A stretch of 64,000 nt of DNA from a virus: positions 99,572 through 163,571 of IMG/VR virus record IMGVR_UViG_3300020595_000010. One strand, 5' to 3'. The translations under genes were made by a program, and so were the position numbers. Positions 22,401 through 27,868 of the stretch are shown piece after piece. The stretch's first letter is position 1. The number at the start of each line of letters is the position of its first letter. Under the pieces are notes generated by a model, which ran no database searches, was not told where the DNA came from, and was given only the letters and a program-made list of their open reading frames with translations.

Positions 22401-22901
22401 ATGTTAAAGAATTTTAAAAGTGGTTATGCAGTTAGTGGTTCTGATCAAACAGCTAAAGGCGAGAGTAATGATTGCGTGGTGAGAGCCATTGCGAATGCTT
22501 GTGACGTGAATTATTCCCAAGCACACAAATATGTTTCCGACACTTTCAAACGTAAGAAAGGTGAAGGTACAAAACAGTTTATGTCTACTTTGGACAACGT
22601 TAAGGAAATGACGTTTGATGAGGTGGGCCAATTGAGTCTATTTGATAGTGGCATTACTAGAAAGTTAAAGGTGCTAGGTCACGGGCCTAAACAAGGTGGT
22701 GACATGGTTAATCCAAAATATAAGCACAAGCCGGTTGCATTTACAGTTAAAGCATTTGCACAGCGGTTTAATAAAGGCAATTACATACTAGCCGTGAATA
22801 AACACGCATTGGCGATTAAGGATGGCGTGGTGATTGACAATGGTAATTATCAGTATGATGGTTATAGGCGCGTAGTAGAGGGTGCGTACCAAGTATCATA
22901 A
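22401..22901 (+). CDS. Papain-like (C39-type fold) cysteine peptidase-like protein
   Basis: A 166-residue protein with the layout of the papain-like peptidase fold common in phage: a catalytic Cys at the start of a helix (NDCVVRAIANACDVNYSQA, Cys25), then a long middle segment and a strand NYILAVNKHALAIKDGVVIDN, in which His135 and Asp146/Asn147 complete the site. No signal peptide, so it would act inside the host or virion. Substrate unknown; deubiquitinase-like, peptidase or inactive roles are all possible. Alone behind its own promoter. Confidence 0.68.
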   Translation: MLKNFKSGYAVSGSDQTAKGESNDCVVRAIANACDVNYSQAHKYVSDTFKRKKGEGTKQFMSTLDNVKEMTFDEVGQLSLFDSGITRKLKVLGHGPKQGGDMVNPKYKHKPVAFTVKAFAQRFNKGNYILAVNKHALAIKDGVVIDNGNYQYDGYRRVVEGAYQVS

Positions 22902-22947
22902 GTACTAGTACGTCATTATTAAATATAAGGTGGCGTCGACGGCCATT

Positions 22948-22993
22948 GTAAGTACCCCTACGGTGACATAACCTACCGTGGTGGGTACCTTAC
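22948..22993 (+). repeat. Long inverted repeat (hairpin) 1
   Basis: Arms GTAAG-TACCC (22948-22957) with GGGTA-C-CTTAC (22983-22993) and ACGGT (22960-22964) with ACCGT (22975-22979) give about 15 bp around a 10-base loop, with one bulged C and a small internal loop. It is the strongest hairpin in the non-coding region and lacks a T tract, so it is not a standard terminator. Confidence 0.7.
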
Positions 22994-23051
22994 TATATAT
23001 TACTTATTACTTATGTAGTACTGGGTGTAATATAATATAGATAATAGTTCG

Positions 23052-23098
23052 GGCGGCGTGCGGCGTACGTACCGCATAATAACCCACGGTATGCCGCC
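23052..23098 (+). repeat. GC-rich inverted repeat (hairpin) 2
   Basis: GGCGGCGTGC (23052-23061) pairs with GTATGCCGCC (23089-23098) through ten pairs including two G-U. An alternative inner hairpin GCGG/CCGC overlaps it. Runs of GGCGGCG are otherwise absent from this AT-rich genome. Confidence 0.6.
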
Positions 23099-23402
23099 GT
23101 CCATCGGGCGTGTATATGCGCAAGAAAGGGTGTAGTGGGCTTATTAGAGCGAGTATAAAACTAACCCATCGATTGTATATACAAATATATTATATGCAAC
23201 TACATACAAAATAACGCATCTCAAAAAAATTATATGTAAGCCCATATAGGATAAAGAAAATAAAAACCCGCAAGGCGCAAATAGTAGCGAACGACGATTT
23301 CTTCACATCGATAGAAGATATATGTATATAACGTAATAGCTACTTCATCATGGGGTAATATAAATAACCATAGGTAATTAATTAAAACCCATATATATCG
23401 CC

Positions 23403-23483
23403 ATGAAACATAAAACAGACATATCCTCAGTGATTTATGTAGCACTTATGATTGTAGTGTTTACATTAGCAACAATTTCTTAA
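23403..23483 (+). CDS. Possible 26-residue membrane peptide
   Basis: ATG 23403 opens a 26-codon frame: a basic start (MKHKTDISS) and a single hydrophobic helix (VIYVALMIVVFTLATIS). It lies between the structured non-coding region and the next promoter. Tiny single-pass peptides are common phage effectors, and they are also the shape of type I toxins; the frame could be chance. Confidence 0.38.
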   Translation: MKHKTDISSVIYVALMIVVFTLATIS

Positions 23484-23500
23484 AGGCTTCCGGTGACTTG

Positions 23501-23533
23501 CGTGGAGAAGCGAGAAAGCGTTCGTATATTTAC
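23501..23533 (+). promoter_or_regulatory. Bacteroidetes-type promoter with GNRA hairpin leader
   Basis: CGTG 23501-23504, spacer GAGAAGCGAGAAAGCG, TATATTTAC 23525-23533. Leader hairpin GGGT-GCGA-GCCC at 23544-23555, the same as in the 16106 promoter. CTTGC/GCGAG pair around the -33 region. Confidence 0.8.
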
Positions 23534-23582
23534 AGGGTAAATGGGGTGCGAGCCCAAGTGTTAATTAAATTCAATAAAGGTT

Positions 23583-23933
23583 ATGTTAAATAAGCAAAAA
23601 GTTCAAGGTTTTAGAGGTGATTTCGCAAAAGCAGTCGCTCAATTAGAAAAAGATTATGGTGTTACTATTTCATTAGGCACAATTAGGTTTGATGCTCAAG
23701 AATTAAGAGCAAAAATGACAGCTCGAGTTGGTGATGCACCACAAAAAGCTTCAAAAGATGATTTTCAAATTGGAGATGTGGTTGGTATTAATCATAAAAA
23801 AGTCTCTCCTAATGATGAATTTAAAATTATTAAAATTAACAATAAGAACATTAAAGTTCAAGCTATTAATGTTGGTGATGGTAGAATTGGTGGTTTGATT
23901 AATGTTTCACCAAGTCTATTAGTTAAAAAGTAA
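23583..23933 (+). CDS. Hypothetical protein with KOW-like C-terminus (116 aa)
   Basis: The N-terminal half is helical (DFAKAVAQLEKDYGVTIS) and the C-terminal half has strands FQIGDVVGINHKK, FKIIKINNKNIKVQAINV, with the spacing of a small SH3/KOW-type barrel, often used for nucleic-acid binding. Monocistronic between two promoter modules. Function unknown. Confidence 0.58.
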   Translation: MLNKQKVQGFRGDFAKAVAQLEKDYGVTISLGTIRFDAQELRAKMTARVGDAPQKASKDDFQIGDVVGINHKKVSPNDEFKIIKINNKNIKVQAINVGDGRIGGLINVSPSLLVKK

Positions 23934-23955
23934 TTTAAAGACTTCCGGTGAATCG

Positions 23956-23988
23956 CTTGGAGAAGCGAGGAAGCTTTCGTATATTTAC
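23956..23988 (+). promoter_or_regulatory. Bacteroidetes-type promoter inside a two-part stem
   Basis: CTTG 23956-23959, TATATTTAC 23980-23988, 20 bases apart. CGCTT-GGAG-AAGCG forms a perfect inner stem, and CTTCC upstream pairs with GGAAG downstream to extend it. The leader here has no clear GNRA hairpin. Confidence 0.8.
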
Positions 23989-24041
23989 GGGGTAAATGAG
24001 GTTAAAACACAATAAAAGTTTAATTTAAATAAATAAAAGTT

Positions 24042-24857
24042 ATGATGAATTCAGAAAATTTGCAAGAAGCAAAGTATTTAACAAAAGAAGCGATTGCCAA
24101 AATGGCACCTTCAGTTTTTTCAACGAAGCCAAGTAGTGAGGTTTCAGACAAGTATACACACATTCCAACGGAGCGTGTAATTGATGATATGGAGCTTCTA
24201 GGTTGGAAGCCAATTGAAGCCAAAGAAGTTAAGGCTCGTAAGAACTCAACAAAAGGATTTCAAAAGCACTTGCTAGTGTTTAGAAATGATGATGTTGTTA
24301 TTAATGGTAGTGATGGTGATACAGTTTTTCCACAAATTCTACTAACAAATTCTCACGATGGTAAGAATTCCTTCCAATTTCAAGCAGGTTTATATCGTTT
24401 GATTTGTGCAAATGGTTTAGTTATTGCAGATACGCAATTTGAAGCCGTTAAAATGCGTCATATGGGTTATACATTTGAGGATCTTCAGGTTTTACTTAAG
24501 GACATGGTAGAAAAGCTTCCGCTTACAGTTGAATCTATGAATAAGATGAAAGCTCAAGAAATGGCAGAAGAAGAAATTCTACAATTTGCTAAAGATGCCA
24601 TTAATACTAGATTTTCAAAGCAAGAAATGAAGCGTATTGAAATTGATTATAAAGCTTTAGTTCAGCCCGTACGTAAGGAAGATTACGGTACAGACCTTTG
24701 GTCAGTATTTAATGTAGTTCAAGAAAAAATTGTAACAGGTGACTTCGATTACCGAGCAGGTGGTAAAGCACGTAAAGCTCGTGAGATAAAGAACTTCAAG
24801 CAAGATATGAAGATCAATAAAGAATTGTTTGATGTAGCACTTCAATATGCGAACTAG
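24042..24857 (+). CDS. DUF932 / phage-plasmid-like protein
   Basis: A 271-residue protein. The central FPQILLTNSHDGKNSFQF and AGLYRLICANGLVIADTQF match the signature of DUF932, a family spread among phages and plasmids whose role is unknown, possibly host-takeover or DNA binding. The N-terminal 70 residues carry DKYTHIPTERVIDDMELLGWKP, also typical. Length is close to the family norm. Overlaps the next gene by 11 bases. Confidence 0.78.
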   Translation: MMNSENLQEAKYLTKEAIAKMAPSVFSTKPSSEVSDKYTHIPTERVIDDMELLGWKPIEAKEVKARKNSTKGFQKHLLVFRNDDVVINGSDGDTVFPQILLTNSHDGKNSFQFQAGLYRLICANGLVIADTQFEAVKMRHMGYTFEDLQVLLKDMVEKLPLTVESMNKMKAQEMAEEEILQFAKDAINTRFSKQEMKRIEIDYKALVQPVRKEDYGTDLWSVFNVVQEKIVTGDFDYRAGGKARKAREIKNFKQDMKINKELFDVALQYAN

Positions 24858-25251
24858 AGTCACATGGTTAAATGGTTGTTTTGATGTGCTCCATGCGGGG
24901 CACATCCAACTATTTAAAAGAGCTTGGGAGGAAGGAAATGATGTGATAGTAGGAATTGACTCAGATGAGCGTATTCGTCAGATGAAGGGTGATTGTAGAC
25001 CGGTGAATTCTCTTGAAAATAGAATGCTCTTCCTACAAAGTATAAAATACATTAGGAATGTAATTCCTTTCAATACGGATGATGAGCTAGATGGTTTAAT
25101 TAAACGCTTGGCTCCCGAAGTATTTGTAATTGGTGAGGAGTATAGAAATAAGACAATTATAGGTAAAAAGTGGGCTAAAGCAATGTTGTATGTGCCTCGC
25201 TATCAAGGCTTAAGTTCTTCGGATATTATAAACGGAACCCACAACTCATGA
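24847..25251 (+). CDS. HldE/RfaE-type nucleotidyltransferase
   Basis: A 134-residue stand-alone nucleotidyltransferase of the RfaE domain II type. TWLNGCFDVLHAGHIQLF contains the HxGH signature near residues 17-20, NDVIVGIDSDERIRQMKG follows, then NRMLFLQSIKYI, and a late SSSDII corresponds to the ISSTxI motif. In HldE this domain adds AMP to heptose 1-phosphate. Together with the kinase-like gene at 7303 it would rebuild an ADP-sugar pathway. Glycerol-3-phosphate or other cytidylyltransferase activity is the alternative. Confidence 0.82.
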   Translation: MRTRVTWLNGCFDVLHAGHIQLFKRAWEEGNDVIVGIDSDERIRQMKGDCRPVNSLENRMLFLQSIKYIRNVIPFNTDDELDGLIKRLAPEVFVIGEEYRNKTIIGKKWAKAMLYVPRYQGLSSSDIINGTHNS

Positions 25252-25260
25252 TATTTATAA
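25251..25260 (+). promoter_or_regulatory. Late-type promoter box
   Basis: Perfect ATATTTATAA overlapping the stop of the previous gene, 15 bases before ATG 25276. Confidence 0.68.
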
Positions 25261-25275
25261 CAAAATAATAGAATT

Positions 25276-25641
25276 ATGCCAACATATCCCAGCTCATCAC
25301 TAAACGGAAGTGGATCTTTAGGAACGTCAGTTATGACTGCCGGTCAACAATATCTCTTTGAATTAGAAAATACCGCGACGACGATTGGTTCGGTAGCTTA
25401 CTTTACACTGGAAGCTAACTCAACCGCAAATCAAAATCTTCTTACTCAAACACCAATAGCCGGAGCGTTTGGTGGTTTTTTACAAGATATTGATGAAGGG
25501 TCTTTGCAAGAAAATACCTATGGTTTTTCCGTAAGTCTATTTGGTAAGGGTGGTTCATTTACATTTACCCCTACTACCACAATTCCTGCAAATACTTACT
25601 ATTTAAAAACAACTGGTCGTGTAGGGTTGGTGATATCATAA
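25276..25641 (+). CDS. Small beta-rich virion protein (121 aa)
   Basis: A 121-residue Ser/Thr/Gly-rich protein with almost no charged residues, typical of a virion beta-sandwich (SSLNGSGSLGTSVMTAG, FTPTTTIPANTYYLKTTGR). Late-type promoter supports a virion role, for example head decoration or tail-tip. It is isolated in an early region. Confidence 0.55.
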   Translation: MPTYPSSSLNGSGSLGTSVMTAGQQYLFELENTATTIGSVAYFTLEANSTANQNLLTQTPIAGAFGGFLQDIDEGSLQENTYGFSVSLFGKGGSFTFTPTTTIPANTYYLKTTGRVGLVIS

Positions 25642-25713
25642 TATATACGTATGTATAGATGTTATATTGTTAAGGAGAGAAGTTTCGAGACGACCTAATT
25701 AAAATTAAAAAAT

Positions 25714-25851
25714 ATGTTATATAAAATCAAGATTACTGAAAGTGAAAGTGGAAAAGTACAAGAAATGCAAATTAAAACCGATCGTTTAGAATGGTTTATG
25801 GAGCAATATCAAAGAAATAGACCTGTTTTTACTTGGGAAATTATTAAGTAA
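25714..25851 (+). CDS. Small hypothetical protein (45 aa)
   Basis: A 45-residue gene after an AAAATTAAAAAAT leader. A strand pair (YKIKITESESGKVQEMQIK) then a helix with FMEQYQRN. Ends three bases before the next ATG. Confidence 0.48.
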   Translation: MLYKIKITESESGKVQEMQIKTDRLEWFMEQYQRNRPVFTWEIIK

Positions 25852-25854
25852 GTT

Positions 25855-26028
25855 ATGGATCTTTTTAATAAGAAGAAGGTTGTAAACCTTCAAAAAAATA
25901 TTAATAAGTGTAATGCTACTATTCTAAAAATGAGTCAAGACATTGATTATCTTAAAGAAGTTAATAGAAAACTAAAGGAAGAAAATAGCAATTTAAAATA
26001 TACTCTAAAACATCAAAGAACTTATTAA
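25855..26028 (+). CDS. Small coiled-coil protein (57 aa)
   Basis: A 57-residue protein with a basic start (MDLFNKKKVV) and a long heptad pattern from NLQKNINKCN to LKEENSNLKYTL, so a coiled-coil dimer is likely. Start context AGTTATG. Ends before the UvdE promoter. Confidence 0.52.
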   Translation: MDLFNKKKVVNLQKNINKCNATILKMSQDIDYLKEVNRKLKEENSNLKYTLKHQRTY

Positions 26029-26033
26029 ATAAA

Positions 26034-26066
26034 TTTGGTTTTTTAAGATATCTTTCGTATATTCAC
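26034..26066 (+). promoter_or_regulatory. Bacteroidetes-type promoter (plain)
   Basis: TTTG 26034-26037, 20 bases, TATATTCAC 26058-26066. The spacer is not the conserved GAGAAGC type and there is no leader hairpin. It drives the UvdE gene. Confidence 0.8.
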
Positions 26067-26089
26067 CACGTAATAAAAAAATAAAGGTT

Positions 26090-27028
26090 ATGAATCTAGG
26101 ATACGCTTGTATTAATACTGCACTAAGTGCTAACAAAATTATGACAAATCGCACAATGCGTCGAAAAACATTTGATGCTAAAGGTATTGATTATGTCTCC
26201 GATCTTGCATTACTTAATGTTAAAGATCTTAAAACTATTGTTCAGTGGAATAATGAGATGAAAATCAAGTTATTTCGGTTATCTAGCCAAATATTCCCTT
26301 GGTCAGATGAATATGATGTTAAAACTCTTAAAGATTATGATGAGATTAAATCAATAATGTTTGAGATTGGGCAAATTGCTAAAGATGGAGGACAACGACT
26401 TACGATGCATCCAGGCCCTTATAATTGTTTAGCTTCACCTACTCAAAAAGTAGTTGAAAAAACTATTAGAGAATTAAATTTTCATAGTGAGCAATTTAAT
26501 ATGATGGGTTATGACCCATCACCTTACAATAAAATAAATATTCATGTTGGAGGTGCATATGGTGATAAATCCACAACGTTGGCGCGTTTTGTGCAGAATT
26601 TTAGTTTATTGAATATTGACACTCAAAAACGCTTAGTTATTGAAAATGATGACAGTCCAAACGAATACTCTGTTAAAGATTTGTTTGATGGTATTTATCA
26701 ACAAATTGGTATTCCAATTACATTTGATTATTTCCATCATAAATTTAATACTGGAGGGTTAACTGAGGAAGAAGCACTTAAAATGGCATCTATTACTTGG
26801 CCTGAAGGTGTTACTCAATGTTGTCATTATTCTGAAAGTAGACGTGAAGAAAAATTAGATGAAACAATTCGCCCTCAAGCTCACTCTGATTTAATTTATA
26901 ATAAAATTAATACTTATGGTCTTAACCCAGATATAGTAATAGAAGCTAAATTAAAAGAACAGTCTATTTTTAATATAGGTCAAGATTCAGAAGAGAATGA
27001 ATTTAAAGTTTTAACACAAGCTTGTTAG
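26090..27028 (+). CDS. uvdE: UV damage endonuclease UvdE-like
   Basis: A 312-residue TIM-barrel enzyme of the UvdE/UVDE family, which nicks DNA 5' to UV photoproducts and other lesions. The family start is clear: LGYACINTALS then NRTMRRKTF. Metal ligands sit in LTMHPGPYNCL (His), NIHVGGAYGDK (His), LVIENDD (Glu), ITFDYFHHKFN (Asp and His), QCCHYSESR (His) and QAHSDLI (His). Length agrees with bacterial members. A phage-encoded copy could serve repair or base-excision of modified host DNA. Own promoter, single gene. Confidence 0.9.
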   Translation: MNLGYACINTALSANKIMTNRTMRRKTFDAKGIDYVSDLALLNVKDLKTIVQWNNEMKIKLFRLSSQIFPWSDEYDVKTLKDYDEIKSIMFEIGQIAKDGGQRLTMHPGPYNCLASPTQKVVEKTIRELNFHSEQFNMMGYDPSPYNKINIHVGGAYGDKSTTLARFVQNFSLLNIDTQKRLVIENDDSPNEYSVKDLFDGIYQQIGIPITFDYFHHKFNTGGLTEEEALKMASITWPEGVTQCCHYSESRREEKLDETIRPQAHSDLIYNKINTYGLNPDIVIEAKLKEQSIFNIGQDSEENEFKVLTQAC

Positions 27029-27032
27029 TAAA

Positions 27033-27065
27033 TTTGGAAAATTGAAAATCAATTCGTATATTCAC
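27033..27065 (+). promoter_or_regulatory. Bacteroidetes-type promoter (plain)
   Basis: TTTG 27033-27036, 20 bases, TATATTCAC 27057-27065; the start codon follows 17 bases later. Confidence 0.78.
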
Positions 27066-27082
27066 GTATAATAAAAATAAAT

Positions 27083-27283
27083 ATGTTACCACAATTTAAA
27101 AAAGATTTTTTGGAAAAGATGAGTCAAGAAGAAATGATTAGTTTTAATGAAATATGGTTAAGAGTAATAAAACATGGTTTACAATTTGAAGTAACTTATA
27201 CAGCATTAGAAGAAATGAAATCTAATCCTGAATCATCTCCTCTCCTTTGTTTGCAGATTGCAGCAGAAGATTGGGATTGTTAA
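27083..27283 (+). CDS. Small hypothetical protein (66 aa)
   Basis: A 66-residue acidic helical protein (KDFLEKMSQEEMISFNEIW, YTALEEMKSNPE), ending in DWDC. Monocistronic between two promoters. No family recognised. Confidence 0.55.
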   Translation: MLPQFKKDFLEKMSQEEMISFNEIWLRVIKHGLQFEVTYTALEEMKSNPESSPLLCLQIAAEDWDC

Positions 27284-27303
27284 AAAATTGTTCGTATATT
27301 TAA
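27271..27303 (+). promoter_or_regulatory. Bacteroidetes-type promoter (weak -33)
   Basis: TATATTTAA 27295-27303 preceded by TTGG 27271-27274 at the usual 20-base spacing. The -33 element lies in the last codons of the previous gene. Confidence 0.65.
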
Positions 27304-27325
27304 ATATAAATTAAAAATCAAAGTT

Positions 27326-27517
27326 ATGTCAGAAAAAGAAAAAGATCCACAAGTTGAACTCATTAATGAGGCTATCCAATTATCAAAAATTAGAGATACA
27401 TATTGGGATTACCATCCATCAAATCCAAAATCAATAGATGTTACTATCGAGATTCCTAAAATCGATAAAGCTATTGAGGAAATTGAAAACAAACTTAAAC
27501 TTATTACTAGTAATTAA
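27326..27517 (+). CDS. Small hypothetical acidic protein (63 aa)
   Basis: A 63-residue helical protein (QVELINEAIQLSKIRDTYW, KIDKAIEEIENKLKLI) in AAAGTTATG context. Followed by the tRNA cluster after 7 bases. Function unknown. Confidence 0.52.
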   Translation: MSEKEKDPQVELINEAIQLSKIRDTYWDYHPSNPKSIDVTIEIPKIDKAIEEIENKLKLITSN

Positions 27518-27524
27518 ACCGAAT

Positions 27525-27613
27525 GCCGCTGTGGTGGAATTGGTAGACACGACAGACTTAAAATCTGTTGAGCCGAATGGCTCGTGGCGGTTCGAGTCCG
27601 CCCAGCGGTACCA
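27525..27613 (+). tRNA. tRNA-Leu (anticodon UAA), CCA encoded
   Basis: Acceptor GCCGCTG/CAGCGGT, D arm with GGTGGAATTGGTAGACACG, anticodon stem CAGAC/ATCTG-type with loop CTTAAAA placing TAA at the anticodon, a long class II variable arm (GTTGAGCCGAATGGCTCG), T arm GGCGG-TTCGAGT-CCGCC and an encoded CCA. Leu-UUA is a frequent codon in this AT-rich genome. Confidence 0.95.
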
Positions 27614-27644
27614 ACACTCCTAAAACGTTATTTTTTTATAGAAT

Positions 27645-27721
27645 GGACTCGTAGCTCAGCTGGATAGAGCAATACCCTTCTAAGGTATCGGTCGTAGGTT
27701 CGAATCCTACCGGGTTCACCA
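27645..27721 (+). tRNA. tRNA-Arg (anticodon UCU), CCA encoded
   Basis: Acceptor GGACTCG/CGGGTTC, D arm GCTCAGCTGGATAGAGC, anticodon stem ATACC/GGTAT with seven-base loop CTTCTAA, giving anticodon TCT, T arm GTAGG-TTCGAAT-CCTAC and encoded CCA. It reads AGA, the dominant Arg codon in the phage genes. Confidence 0.95.
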
Positions 27722-27724
27722 CAT

Positions 27725-27803
27725 AGGCATGTATCTCCTCAAGCTTATACCTTGTAGAAAGAGTAATTGGTTACATGAGAGTTCAAGTCTCTCCTTGCCT
27801 ACC
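27725..27803 (+). other. Degenerate tRNA-like element
   Basis: Half of a tRNA is plain: T arm GAGAG-TTCAAGT-CTCTC (27777-27793) is perfect, and acceptor AGGCATG (27725-27731) pairs with CTTGCCT (27794-27800) with one T-T mismatch. The discriminator A is followed by CC but not CCA. The middle lacks a normal D arm with GG and a five-pair anticodon stem; a GTA triplet (27755 region) could be a Tyr anticodon. GTAA-TTGG-TTAC would make a variable-arm hairpin. Either a decayed tRNA or an unusual one. Confidence 0.45.
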
Positions 27804-27868
27804 TTAAAGAAGATTTACATATGTATTAGTGATAAAACGTTATTCTACTTTACACTCTCTATTACTTA

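Larger units (their letters stand above)
22902..23402 (+). other. 500-base structured non-coding region
   Basis: No ORF with plausible start, length and composition on either strand. GC content in the first 250 bases is clearly above the genome average, with strong inverted repeats at 22948-22993 and 23052-23098. The second half is AT-rich with repeated ATATAT and TATATACAAATATATTATA runs. This could be a replication origin, a structured non-coding RNA, or a transcription boundary. No gene product is supported except a tiny peptide at its end. Confidence 0.55.

Noticed and set aside
10160-24010. Leader AAATGAGG... as conserved upstream ORFs
   Set aside because: An ATG occurs in nearly every promoter leader, but the reading frames differ in length (2 to 14 codons), stop at different places, and sometimes run in frame into the gene. 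Conservation follows the hairpin, not a peptide.
16090-24010. CRISPR array or dispersed mobile repeats
   Set aside because: The repeated units are promoter modules in front of different genes, unevenly spaced by whole genes, with no spacers, no terminal inverted repeats and no transposase.
27725-27803. tmRNA or functional tRNA-Tyr
   Set aside because: No tag-peptide frame or tmRNA pairing, and the anticodon stem for a Tyr GTA reading does not form. Kept only as a tRNA-like element.
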